Positions 1 through 7,454 of a DNA stretch of 24,585 nt are shown piece by piece. The DNA comes from JAZBPO01 sp036351675 (lineage in GTDB: Bacteria; Pseudomonadota; Gammaproteobacteria; Pseudomonadales; Azotimanducaceae). The stretch spans positions 1-24,585 of the forward strand of contig JAZBPO010000148.1 of assembly GCA_036351675.1 (NCBI GenBank), in the 5' to 3' direction. The notes under the pieces are model-generated. The model saw only the letters and a list, made by a program, of their open reading frames with translations, did no database searches and was not told where the DNA came from. Numbering within the stretch: position 1 is the first letter of the stretch; every line of letters begins with the position of its first letter. The position numbers were made by a program, and so were the translations under genes.

Positions 1-606
1 CATGGCGGCGTCGTCCTGCAGTCCCTGCGACAGGTCCGTCTCGACGAGGCCCGGGAGCACGGAGTTCACGCGCACCGAGAGCGGCCCCATCTCATCCGCC
101 ATGGTCTGCACGAGCATGTCGATGGCCGCCTTCGAGGCGCCGTAGGCGCCACCGCAGCGATGGGTCCGCGCCCCGGCGATGGAGGAGATGGCGCACAGGG
201 CGCCGCCGCCGCTGCGGCCGATGGCGCGACCGGCGTGCTTGAAGGTGTGCAGCGTACCGTAGAGGTTGGTGCGCATGACGCGGTCGAACTCGGCTTCCGT
301 CTGGGCCACCACCGGCGCCAGCGTGCCCGTGCCGGCGCAGGCCACGGCCGCATCGAGGCGCGCCCCGTCGTCGCTCGCGACCGCGACCGCGCGCTCGACG
401 TCGGCCTCGACTGCGACGTCACCCGCGGCGATGCGGACGCGTTCCGTGCCGAGCGCCGCGCGTGCCGCCTCGAGCTTCGCCTCGTCGCGTCCCATGAGGG
501 TGACGGTCGCGCCGTCGGCCAGGAAGCGTGCCGCGCAGCCCCTGCCGATGCCGCTTCCGCCACCCGTGATCAGTACGTTCCACCGGGCCAGCGCCGCGTC
601 TGCCAA
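1..606 (-). CDS. SDR family NAD(P)-dependent oxidoreductase (partial, 3' end outside window)
   Basis: Classical short-chain dehydrogenase/reductase, expected to interconvert an alcohol and a ketone with NAD(P)H in the cytoplasm. The 202 visible residues begin ADAALARWNVLITGGG. They hold the nucleotide-binding TGGGSGIG motif (residues 14-21), the structural Asn (N114, in TNLYG), a catalytic Ser near 142 and YGASK with Y155 and K159. The NNAG motif is altered to ACAG. The start is TTG at 606, chosen because an AGGAGGT ribosome site lies five bases upstream and the glycine motif then falls at the normal distance from the N terminus; the GTG at 613 is out of frame. It is divergent from the acyl-CoA dehydrogenase gene across 155 bp. 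A CoA-thioester substrate would fit the context but is inference. Family assignment is secure, substrate unknown. Confidence 0.9.
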   Translation of the reverse strand, partial: MADAALARWNVLITGGGSGIGRGCAARFLADGATVTLMGRDEAKLEAARAALGTERVRIAAGDVAVEADVERAVAVASDDGARLDAAVACAGTGTLAPVVAQTEAEFDRVMRTNLYGTLHTFKHAGRAIGRSGGGALCAISSIAGARTHRCGGAYGASKAAIDMLVQTMADEMGPLSVRVNSVLPGLVETDLSQGLQDDAAM

Positions 607-611
607 TGCGC

Positions 612-618
612 ACCTCCT
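612..618 (-). promoter_or_regulatory. Shine-Dalgarno AGGAGGT deciding a TTG start
   Basis: On the minus strand AGGAGGT lies five bases before the TTG at 606, a near-perfect match to the 16S anti-Shine-Dalgarno sequence at normal spacing. It supports the TTG start of the SDR gene. Confidence 0.75.
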
Positions 619-655
619 GTCATCCGTTGGGAAGGACTTCCTCGTGGCGCCGAAG

Positions 656-684
656 TTGACCCCATGCACCCCCTCGGCTACAAC
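656..684 (+). promoter_or_regulatory. Sigma70-like promoter for the acyl-CoA dehydrogenase operon
   Basis: TTGACC (656-661) and TACAAC (679-684) are separated by exactly 17 bases, matching 5/6 and 4/6 positions of the sigma70 consensus. Transcription would start near 691, ahead of the plus-strand cluster. Two short palindromes flank it: GGAAG-GA-CTTCC (630-641) just upstream and GAACCGGTTC (710-719) just downstream. Either could be a regulator site, though both are short enough to be chance. Confidence 0.55.
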
Positions 685-761
685 CCCGCGACCACGGCGT
701 CGCTCGCGCGAACCGGTTCCGCGGCATGACGACGCTCGCCTTCCCCGCCCGAGGCATGTCG

Positions 762-1967
762 ATGAATCTGGACTTCAGCCCCGAAGACGAGACTTTCCGT
801 GGCGAGGTGCGTGCCTTCCTGGCGGAGCACCTGACGGAGGATCTCCGCCGCGAGGCGCGGCGGCAGACCACGGTGTTCCCGGAACGGGACGTCGCCATGC
901 GCTGGCAGCGCATCCTGCACGAGAAGAAGGGCTGGGCCGCGCCGACCTGGCCGGCGGAGTTCGGCGGGCCGGGCTGGAGCGCGACGCAGCGCTGGATCTT
1001 CAACGAGGAGTGCGCGCGCGCCGGTGCGCCGGGTCTCATTCCGCTCGGCACTCGCATGCTCGCGCCGGTGCTCTTCCGCTACGGAACGCCGGCACAGCAG
1101 GAGTACTACCTTCCGCGCATGCTCTCCGGTGAGCACTACTGGTGCCAGGGCTATTCCGAGCCCGGCTCGGGCTCGGATCTGTCGAGTCTCCGGACCCAGG
1201 CGGTGCGTGACGGTGATCACTACGTGGTCGACGGCGCCAAGATCTGGCAGACGCACGGCCACTTCGCCGACCACATCTTCTGTCTCGTGCGCACGCGTCC
1301 GGACGGCAAGCCCCAGGCCGGCATCAGCTTCCTGCTCATCGACATGAAGACGCCGGGCATCAGCGTCGACCCCATCGTGACCATCGCGGGCGATCACGAG
1401 GTCAACGCGGTGTTCTTCGAGGGCGTGCGCGTTCCCGTGGAGAACCGTGTCGGGCCGGAGCACGAAGGCTGGACCGTGGCCAAGTACCTGCTCGAGTTCG
1501 AGCGCGGCGGCGGCGGAGCCTCCGTCGGACTCCGGCTCCAGCTCGACTCGCTGCGGCGCATCGCCGGGCGCGAGATCGAGGACGGCCGCCGTCTGATCGA
1601 CGAGCCGGCCTTCGCGGCGCGCATGGCCAGCGCGGCCATCCGGGTCGAGGCCTTCGAGTTCTCGGAGCTGAAGACCCTGGCGCGGCTCGCCGAGGGGGAC
1701 TCCCCGGGTCCCGAGTCCTCGCTCGCGAAGAACACCGGGGTCGCCCTGCAGCAGGAGCTGAACACGCTGTTGCTGGAAGCCGTCGGCTGGTACGGCGTCC
1801 CGCATCACAATCTGCTGCGGCTGACGGACAGCAACGCGCCGACGGTCGGGCCGGAGGATCACGAGCCGGTCAACGGCCGCTACCTCAACTCCCGGGCCGC
1901 ATCGATCTTCGGCGGTTCGCAGGAGGTGCAGAAGAACATCATCGCCAAGGCCGTGCTCGGCCTCTGA
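762..1967 (+). CDS. Acyl-CoA dehydrogenase
   Basis: FAD-dependent alpha,beta-dehydrogenation of an acyl-CoA thioester, passing electrons to ETF. The 401-residue length is typical. Visible are the N-terminal helical part (LDFSPEDETFRGEVRAFL), the beta-domain signature WCQGYSEPGSGSDL, DGAKIWQT, and the C-terminal motif FGGSQEVQKN. The position of the MCAD catalytic Glu (YEGT) is Gly here. A Glu in LLEFERGG (about E247) lies where isovaleryl-CoA dehydrogenase carries its catalytic Glu254, so it is the candidate base. ATG codons at 726, 756 and 762 are all in frame; I chose 762 because GAGG (751-754) is well spaced for it and MNLDFSPEDE is the usual family N terminus. First gene of a plus-strand run. 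It resembles the product of 6272-7453 (shared WCQGYSEPG). Substrate unknown. Confidence 0.93.
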   Translation: MNLDFSPEDETFRGEVRAFLAEHLTEDLRREARRQTTVFPERDVAMRWQRILHEKKGWAAPTWPAEFGGPGWSATQRWIFNEECARAGAPGLIPLGTRMLAPVLFRYGTPAQQEYYLPRMLSGEHYWCQGYSEPGSGSDLSSLRTQAVRDGDHYVVDGAKIWQTHGHFADHIFCLVRTRPDGKPQAGISFLLIDMKTPGISVDPIVTIAGDHEVNAVFFEGVRVPVENRVGPEHEGWTVAKYLLEFERGGGGASVGLRLQLDSLRRIAGREIEDGRRLIDEPAFAARMASAAIRVEAFEFSELKTLARLAEGDSPGPESSLAKNTGVALQQELNTLLLEAVGWYGVPHHNLLRLTDSNAPTVGPEDHEPVNGRYLNSRAASIFGGSQEVQKNIIAKAVLGL

Positions 1968-1981
1968 GGCCGGGACGGATC

Positions 1982-2377
1982 ATGAAGGGGGTTCCGGTGA
2001 GCGGTGCGGTCGAGGGCGAGGCGCGCGTCGTGCTCGGTCCGGAAGGCGACTTTCCCGTGGGCACGCCGGTGGCGGTGGCGGCGCGCGGCTGGAAGCTCCT
2101 CGTGTTCCGTCACGCGGGTGGCCTGAGCGTGTTCGAGAATCGCTGTACCCATGCCGCGACGCGCCTCGACACGGGGCGCCTGAAGGACTGCGTCGTCGCG
2201 TGCCCGCTGCATCGGGCGCGCTTCGATCTGCGTGACGGCGCCGTGCTGTCGGGCCCGGCGACGAAGCCCCTGCCGAGCTTCCCTGCCAGCATCGAGGACG
2301 GACGCGTGCTCGTCGCGCTGCCGGAGAAGCCGGGTCCCTCGCGACCTCCGCCCGCGGGCGGACCGCCCTGGCGCTGA
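1982..2377 (+). CDS. Rieske-type [2Fe-2S] ferredoxin
   Basis: Small cytoplasmic electron carrier or Rieske-domain component, 131 residues. The cluster ligands are clear: C55 and H57 in CTH, then C74 and H77 in CPLH, giving C-x-H-x16-C-x2-H. The preceding FENRCTH and following ARFDLRDG are typical of dioxygenase ferredoxins and NirD-like proteins. The C-terminal tail is Pro/Gly-rich and probably disordered. The gene begins 14 bases after the acyl-CoA dehydrogenase stop, so it is likely co-transcribed. No oxygenase alpha subunit and no ferredoxin reductase are in the window, so its redox partner is unknown. A GTG at 1997 is an alternative start. Rieske assignment is certain; its role is not. 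Confidence 0.9.
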   Translation: MKGVPVSGAVEGEARVVLGPEGDFPVGTPVAVAARGWKLLVFRHAGGLSVFENRCTHAATRLDTGRLKDCVVACPLHRARFDLRDGAVLSGPATKPLPSFPASIEDGRVLVALPEKPGPSRPPPAGGPPWR

Positions 2378-2385
2378 GCCGCCGC

Positions 2386-2415
2386 TGGACCGGAAGGCCG
2401 AAGGCTGAATACAGT
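2386..2415 (+). promoter_or_regulatory. Possible internal promoter before the SnoaL-like pair
   Basis: TGGACC (2386-2391) and TACAGT (2410-2415) are 18 bases apart, each matching 4/6 consensus positions. A start near 2422 would make the upstream ATG at 2427 nearly leaderless and leave a normal leader for GTG 2466. Suggestive only. Confidence 0.3.
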
Positions 2416-2450
2416 CCTGACGAGAGATGGCCGTTCCGCACGGGCCGCGA

Positions 2451-2457
2451 AGGGAGG
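2451..2457 (+). promoter_or_regulatory. Shine-Dalgarno AGGGAGG favouring GTG 2466
   Basis: AGGGAGG ends eight bases before GTG 2466. The in-frame ATG at 2427 has no comparable site. This decides the start of the first SnoaL-like gene. Confidence 0.6.
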
Positions 2458-2465
2458 ACCGCACG

Positions 2466-2867
2466 GTGGAGGGGAGCGCGCGCGCCGTCGAGCTGCTCGA
2501 GGCGCTCTGGAGTCGGGGCGATGGGGAGCCGGTGCGCGCGGTCGCGGCGCCGGAGTTCCGCTACAGCCTGTCGACGGAGGGTGATGCCCTCGATCTGGAG
2601 GCCTACCTGGCGCTCGTCGCGGGCTTCCGCAGCGCCTTCGACCCCATCGACCTGATCTTTCACCGCGTGCTGGCGGAGGGTGAGCGGGTCATGGCGCACT
2701 TCAGCATGACCGGTGCGCACGTCGCTCCGATCTTCGGCGTCGAGCCCACGCGTCGCATGACCTGGGTTCCGGTCATGACCTTCATGTACTTCGAGGGCGA
2801 ACGTCTCGTGCGTCAGGTGTCGCTCACCGACTTCCTCTATCTCCAGCGCCAGCTGAGGGCGTCCTGA
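2466..2867 (+). CDS. SnoaL-like / NTF2-fold protein (first of a tandem pair)
   Basis: About 133 residues, the usual length of a single NTF2-like (SnoaL/ketosteroid isomerase superfamily) domain: an N-terminal helix (ARAVELLEALW), AAPEFRYSL, and later strands ending in GERLVRQVSLTDF. Family members are small cone-shaped proteins acting as isomerases, hydratases, cyclases or non-catalytic partners, so no reaction can be assigned. The GTG start at 2466 has a strong ribosome site; an ATG at 2427 would add 13 residues. The stop overlaps the next start by one base (TGATG), implying translational coupling. It resembles the next protein along its whole length (AAPEFRYSL/AAPDYRYDL, FGVEPT/FGIDSR, LVRQVSLTDF/VLRQSTIVDF), so the two are ancient paralogues. 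Confidence 0.8.
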   Translation: MEGSARAVELLEALWSRGDGEPVRAVAAPEFRYSLSTEGDALDLEAYLALVAGFRSAFDPIDLIFHRVLAEGERVMAHFSMTGAHVAPIFGVEPTRRMTWVPVMTFMYFEGERLVRQVSLTDFLYLQRQLRAS

Positions 2868-3292
2868 TGGCGTTCGGCGGCTTCGACGACGACGACGCGC
2901 TGCGCGAGGCCGGCCGCCGCTGGCTCACGCTCGGCTGGCGCGACAACGACACGGCGCGCCTGCGCGCCCTGGCCGCACCGGACTACCGCTACGACCTGGT
3001 CGGTCGCGACGCCGAGGTCGGCCTCGACTGGTACCTCGGATTCCTGAAGACGACGCACCAGGCCGTCGAGGGCCTCGACGTCGAGTTCCGCGATCTGCTC
3101 GTCGACGGCGACGACGTCGCCGTGCACATGCTCATCCGCGGCAGGCAGACCGGCAAGCTCTTCGGGATCGACTCACGCGGGGCCAGCGGCGCCATCGACG
3201 TCATGACCCGCCTCGAGTTCCGGGACGGCAAGGTCCTGCGCCAGTCGACGATCGTCGACTTCGCGGCGCTGCAAGCGGGTCTGCGCCGCTGA
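2867..3292 (+). CDS. SnoaL-like / NTF2-fold protein (second of a tandem pair)
   Basis: 141 residues with an NTF2-like layout: an acidic N terminus (FDDDD), a helix containing EAGRRWLTLGW, AAPDYRYDL, an Asp-rich hairpin (VDGDDVAVHM) and a final strand VLRQSTIVDF. The ATG overlaps the preceding stop as TGATG, so it is translated with its paralogue. The pair could form a heterodimer, as seen for some NTF2-fold complexes; that is inference. There is a 60-base gap before the FAD-linked oxidase. Function unknown. A steroid-isomerase-like or hydratase-like role would suit the neighbouring acyl-CoA dehydrogenase, but no specific catalytic residue can be identified with confidence. Confidence 0.8.
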   Translation: MAFGGFDDDDALREAGRRWLTLGWRDNDTARLRALAAPDYRYDLVGRDAEVGLDWYLGFLKTTHQAVEGLDVEFRDLLVDGDDVAVHMLIRGRQTGKLFGIDSRGASGAIDVMTRLEFRDGKVLRQSTIVDFAALQAGLRR

Positions 3293-3352
3293 TTCGAGCA
3301 CCCTGGCCCCGGGTCCTGTAGGCTCCTGCGCTCTGTCACGCGGACGCGCGCC

Positions 3353-4729
3353 ATGGACGATCTCATCCAGCGCCTCGAGACACTCCTCGGACCCGGTGGC
3401 GTCCTCACCGGGAGTGACGTGACGAGCCGCAGCGCCGGAATCTGGCGTGACGATGCACTCGTGGCGCCGGCCATCGTCCGGCCCCGGGACACGGAGCAGG
3501 TGGCGGCCGTACTCGCGCTCTGCCACGAACGTGGCCAGGCCGTGGTCACCCACGGCGGCCTCACGGGCCTCGTGCACGGCGCCGACGCCGGGCCGGAGGA
3601 ACTCGTGCTCTCCACGGAGCGCATGACCGCCATCGAGGCGATCGACCCCGTCGACCGCACGGCCACGGTGCAGGCCGGCGTGCCGCTGCAGGTGCTGCAG
3701 GACGCCGTCGCGGAGCACGACCTCATCTTCCCTCTCGATCTCGGTGCGCGCGGCAGCTGTCGCATCGGCGGCAACCTCGCCACCAACGCCGGCGGCAATC
3801 GTGTCGTGCGCTTCGGCATGACGCGCGAGAACACGCTCGGCGTCGAGGCCGTGCTCGCCGACGGCACGGTGATTCCGGCCCTCAACCGCATGGTCAAGAA
3901 CAACTCGGGCTTCGACCTGAAGCACTGGTTCATCGGTACCGAGGGGACGCTCGGGGTGATCACCCGCGCCGTGCTGCGGCTCCGCGAGGCGCCGCGGTCC
4001 CGCAGCAGCGCGCTCCTCGCCCTCGATTCCTTCGACGCGGTCACGCGGCTCCTGAAGCATCTCGACGCGGGTCTCGGCGGCGGACTCTCCGCCTTCGAGG
4101 TCATGTGGCGCGAGTTCTACGAGACGGTCGCGCAGCCGCCCGTACGCGACCGCGCGCCGCTGCCCGTGACCCATCCCTTCTACGTGCTGTGCGAGACCAT
4201 GGGCGGCGATCCCGAGGCGGATGCTGCGCGCTTCGAACGCGTGCTCGCGACGGCACTCGAGGCGGGCCTCGCCGTCGACGCGGTGCTCGCCGACAGCGAG
4301 GCGCGGCAGGCCGATCTCTGGAGCCTGCGCGATTCCGTGGAGGCCCTGTTCGCCTTCGGCCCGAGCCAGATCTTCGACGTCAGCCTGCCCGTGTCGGCCA
4401 TGGCCGGGTACGTGGCGCGCGTGGAGCAGGGCATCGCCGCCATTTCGCCCGCGGCACGCCTGTTCACCTTCGGCCATCTCGGCGACGGCAACCTCCACTT
4501 CCTCGCGGCGCCCGGCGCGGACGATGCGGCGACGGTGGACGCGGTCGAACGCGCGGTCTACGAGCCGCTTCGGGCGATCGGCGGCGGCATCTCCGCGGAG
4601 CACGGCATCGGTCTCGAGAAGAAGCGCTGGCTGGCGCTGTCGCGGACGCCGGAGGAGATCGAACTCATGCGGCGCATGCGCCGTGCACTCGATCCGCGGG
4701 GCATCCTCAATCCCGGCAAGGTCGTCTGA
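3353..4729 (+). CDS. FAD-linked oxidase (GlcD / D-2-hydroxyglutarate dehydrogenase type)
   Basis: Flavoprotein of the VAO/PCMH family that oxidises a D-2-hydroxy acid to a 2-oxo acid. 458 residues. The N-terminal FAD domain shows HGGLTGLVHG (from about residue 67), CRIGGNLATNAGG (R137 onward) and GTEGTLGVITRAVLRL. The C-terminal domain has HLGDGNLHF (H375, H382) and AEHGIG (E416), matching the two His and one Glu that bind zinc in D-2-hydroxyglutarate dehydrogenase. D-lactate dehydrogenase and GlcD share this architecture, so the substrate is open. The only plausible start is ATG 3353, which lacks a clear ribosome site. It sits 26 bases before the amidase gene, probably one transcript. Family call is firm. 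Confidence 0.92.
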   Translation: MDDLIQRLETLLGPGGVLTGSDVTSRSAGIWRDDALVAPAIVRPRDTEQVAAVLALCHERGQAVVTHGGLTGLVHGADAGPEELVLSTERMTAIEAIDPVDRTATVQAGVPLQVLQDAVAEHDLIFPLDLGARGSCRIGGNLATNAGGNRVVRFGMTRENTLGVEAVLADGTVIPALNRMVKNNSGFDLKHWFIGTEGTLGVITRAVLRLREAPRSRSSALLALDSFDAVTRLLKHLDAGLGGGLSAFEVMWREFYETVAQPPVRDRAPLPVTHPFYVLCETMGGDPEADAARFERVLATALEAGLAVDAVLADSEARQADLWSLRDSVEALFAFGPSQIFDVSLPVSAMAGYVARVEQGIAAISPAARLFTFGHLGDGNLHFLAAPGADDAATVDAVERAVYEPLRAIGGGISAEHGIGLEKKRWLALSRTPEEIELMRRMRRALDPRGILNPGKVV

Positions 4730-4755
4730 AGGGCGTCGCCAGAGGACAGGCGAAG

Positions 4756-6171
4756 ATGAATGATCCCCAGGGCCTCGATGGCCGTCAGCTTCACAGGCTC
4801 GATCTCGTCACCACCGTCGAGACCCTCGCCAGCGGCGCCGTCAGCGCCGAGGCGCTCACGGCGCACATGCTGGCGCGCATCGACGCCACCGCCGATCGCT
4901 ATCGGGCCTATCGCTGCGTGCTCCCGGAGCAGGCGCTGGCTGCGGCGCGCGCCTGCGACGTGGCGCGCGCGGCCGGGGCGCCGCTCGGCCCGCTCCACGG
5001 GGTGCCCGTCGCGATCAAGGACCTGCTCGAGCTCGAGGGTACGAGCAACTGCGTCGGCTCGCCGGTCTACGCCGATCGCGTGAGCAGTGAGGATGCGGAG
5101 GTCGTGCGCAGGCTCAAGGCCGCGGGCGCGGTGATCCTCGGCAAGCTCGAGCTCACGGAGGGTGCCTTCTCGCAGCACCATCCCGCCGTGTCACCGCCGC
5201 TGAACCCCTGGCGTGCGGATCGCTGGACCGGCGTGTCCTCGAGCGGGTCCGGCGTCGCCGTGGCGGCGCGACTCTGCCAGGGTGCCCTCGGAACGGACAC
5301 GGGGGGATCGATCCGCTTTCCCTGCGCCGCGAACGGTCTCGTGGGCCTGAAGGCGACCTACGGCCGGATCAGCCGCCGGGGCGCCTTTCCGCTTGCCGAG
5401 TCCCTCGATCACATCGGCCCCATGACCCGCACCGTCGCTGACGCGGCGCGCCTGTTCCGTGTCCTCGCCGGTCACGATCCGCGCGATGCGAATTCCGTCG
5501 ATCGACCCGTGCCGGACTGCGAGGCCGGGCTCGAGGCGGGTGTCGCCGGACTGTGCCTCGGCATCGACCGGGAATGGCTCAGCGCGGGCGTCGACGCGCG
5601 CGTCGTGGACGCCGTGGAGACGGCCGCGGCCGCCTTCGGGGACGCCGGCGCCCGGATCGTCGAATGCAGGACGCCCGACGCCAGCGCGCTCGTCGACGGC
5701 TGGGCGATCACCGCCGCCGTCGAGGCGGCGCTCGCCCACGGCGAGCGCTTCCCGGCGCTGCGCCGTCGATTCGGTCCGGTGTTCGCTGCGCTGCTCGACC
5801 TGGGTCATCGGAGCACGGCCCTGGACTATGCGGCCCTGGAACGCGCCCGGGAGCACTATCGTCGCGCGCTGGACCTGCTGCTCGCGGACATCGACGCGCT
5901 GCTGCTCCCCGCCATGCCCTTCCGGGTCCCCGAGGCGGAACTCATGCAGAGCGGCGGACGCCCCGCCGCCGAAGCCGAGCCGATCACCTTCACGGCGCCC
6001 TTCGACTACTCCGGCCATCCGGCGCTGACGCTGCCGGCGGGCCTCGACGAGGACGGACTGCCGCTCGCCTTCCAGCTCGTCGGGCGCCCCTTCGAGGAGC
6101 CGCTGCTGCTGCGCCTGGGCGCCGCCTGGGAGCGGGCCCGGGGTCCGATGGCGCCGCCGCCGGGCCTCTGA
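4756..6171 (+). CDS. Amidase (amidase-signature family)
   Basis: Hydrolase of carboxamides, 471 residues. The Ser-cisSer-Lys triad is intact: K88 in VAIKDLLELEG, S161 in GVSSSGSG and nucleophile S185 in GTDTGGSIRFP. The 24-residue S161-S185 spacing equals that of fatty acid amide hydrolase (S217/S241). The C-terminal part has the usual PAMPFRVPEAE and PAGLDEDGLPLAFQLVGRP. The frame is open upstream to 4105, but that part lies inside the FAD-oxidase gene and is a shadow; AGAGGA (4741-4746) supports ATG 4756. No GatB or GatC is nearby, so this is a stand-alone amidase rather than the tRNA amidotransferase subunit. Last gene of the plus-strand run; it converges on the ACAD pair with 100 bp between. 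Confidence 0.93.
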   Translation: MNDPQGLDGRQLHRLDLVTTVETLASGAVSAEALTAHMLARIDATADRYRAYRCVLPEQALAAARACDVARAAGAPLGPLHGVPVAIKDLLELEGTSNCVGSPVYADRVSSEDAEVVRRLKAAGAVILGKLELTEGAFSQHHPAVSPPLNPWRADRWTGVSSSGSGVAVAARLCQGALGTDTGGSIRFPCAANGLVGLKATYGRISRRGAFPLAESLDHIGPMTRTVADAARLFRVLAGHDPRDANSVDRPVPDCEAGLEAGVAGLCLGIDREWLSAGVDARVVDAVETAAAAFGDAGARIVECRTPDASALVDGWAITAAVEAALAHGERFPALRRRFGPVFAALLDLGHRSTALDYAALERAREHYRRALDLLLADIDALLLPAMPFRVPEAELMQSGGRPAAEAEPITFTAPFDYSGHPALTLPAGLDEDGLPLAFQLVGRPFEEPLLLRLGAAWERARGPMAPPPGL

Positions 6172-6271
6172 GAGAGATCCCGGGTCCGGGCGCGCTCCGC
6201 ACCTCGTCGTTCCGGTCGGTCGCCGGACGTGCCGCTGGAGCCTCGCGCGTTCCGGAATCCTGCTCCGCTGC

Positions 6272-7453
6272 TCAGTCCGGCAGTCCGAGGACCCGTTTCG
6301 CGATGATGTTCATCTGGATCTCGTTGGTGCCGCCGTAGATCGTGGTCGCCCGGGAGGCGAGCCATTCGCGCGTGATGTCGCGCTCGCTCGCCTGCTGCGT
6401 CCCGCCTTCCCAGATCACGCCCCGGGAACCGAGCAGTTCGCGGGCGAGATCGGCGCCGTCGCGCTGCAGCGTGGCGCCGACGAGCTTGAAGATCGACGTG
6501 GCGGCGCCCGGCGTGCCGGCGCGGTTCTCCTCGTTCACGCGCTGTGCCGTGAGGCGAAAGGCCTGGCTGCGCATGGCGTGGCGCAGCACCTTCTCCCGCA
6601 CCACGGGCTGGCCGATGCGGCCATCCGTCTCGCCGAGGTAGTGCTTCGCCAGTTCCACGAGCCTGCCGCCGGGCGTACCGCGCGCACGGCCGCCGCCGGA
6701 GAGACCGCCGATGCCCGAGCGCTCGAACTGCAACAGGCGCTTGCCGACGGTCCAGCCCTTGTTCAGCTCGCCGACCAGATCCTCCTTCGCGGCCACCGCG
6801 TCGTCGAAGAAGGTCTCGCAGAAGGGTGAGGAGCCGCTGATGAGGCGGATCGGCTTCACGGTCACGCCGGGCTGGTCCATGGGCAGGAGCACGAAGCTGA
6901 TGCCCTCGTGCTTCGGGACGTCGAAGTCCGTGCGCACGATCGCGAACATCCAGTCCGCGGTGCTGGCGCCGGAGGTCCAGATCTTCTGACCGTTGAGCAC
7001 GAAGTGATCGCCGCGATCCTCGCAGCGCGTACGCAGCGCGGCGAGATCCGAGCCGGCGCCCGGTTCGGAGTAGCCCTGGCACCACTGCAGCTCGCCCCGG
7101 ACGATCTTCGGCAGGTGGCGCTGCTTCTGCGCTTCCGTGCCGAATTCGAGCAGCGTCGGGCCGATCATGGTCGTGCCCATGCCCTGCAGCGGCGGCCGCG
7201 CGCGGGCGGCCGCCATCTCCTGAGCCACGACCTGGGCGAGGCGTGGCTCGAGACCGCCACCGCCGTACTCGGTCGGCCAGCCCGGTGTGGTCCAGCCACG
7301 CTCGACGCAGCGCTCGAGCCAGGTGCGCACGTCGGGCTCGAGTTCGATCCTGGTGCTGCCGTTGGCGATCTGCCCCGGGCCCCGCGCGCCGGCCGGGCAG
7401 TTCTCCTCGATCCAGGCGCGGGCCTCGGCTCTGAAGTCCTCGATCTCGCCCAT
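6272..7453 (-). CDS. Acyl-CoA dehydrogenase, subunit A of a likely pair
   Basis: Acyl-CoA dehydrogenase of 393 residues acting on a CoA thioester. Landmarks are EIEDFRAEARAWIEENCP at the N terminus, WCQGYSEPGAGSDLAALRT, LNGQKIWTSGA and IYGGTNEIQMNIIAKRVLG near the end. The MCAD-type catalytic Glu site is Gly (IYGGT). LLQFERSG supplies a Glu at the isovaleryl-CoA dehydrogenase position. ATG 7453 is preferred over longer in-frame starts because GGAGGG (7462-7467) lies eight bases upstream. The upstream ACAD gene stops at 7455, one base before this ATG, so the two are translated together. Adjacent unlike ACADs of this kind form alpha2beta2 enzymes in steroid side-chain degradation (FadE/ChsE pairs); a similar complex is inferred here. 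Confidence 0.92.
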   Translation of the reverse strand: MGEIEDFRAEARAWIEENCPAGARGPGQIANGSTRIELEPDVRTWLERCVERGWTTPGWPTEYGGGGLEPRLAQVVAQEMAAARARPPLQGMGTTMIGPTLLEFGTEAQKQRHLPKIVRGELQWCQGYSEPGAGSDLAALRTRCEDRGDHFVLNGQKIWTSGASTADWMFAIVRTDFDVPKHEGISFVLLPMDQPGVTVKPIRLISGSSPFCETFFDDAVAAKEDLVGELNKGWTVGKRLLQFERSGIGGLSGGGRARGTPGGRLVELAKHYLGETDGRIGQPVVREKVLRHAMRSQAFRLTAQRVNEENRAGTPGAATSIFKLVGATLQRDGADLARELLGSRGVIWEGGTQQASERDITREWLASRATTIYGGTNEIQMNIIAKRVLGLPD

Positions 7454-7454
7454 C

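Noticed and set aside
4105..4755. Upstream extension of the amidase frame
   Set aside because: It overlaps the end of the FAD-linked oxidase gene and translates to Arg/Gly-rich sequence. The amidase has a good ribosome site at ATG 4756.
6172..6271. Hairpins (for example TCCGG-N7-CCGGA at 6211-6227) as a bidirectional terminator between the amidase and ACAD genes
   Set aside because: Stems are short and no T-run follows on either strand; such repeats are common by chance in GC-rich DNA. Nothing else is visible in this gap.
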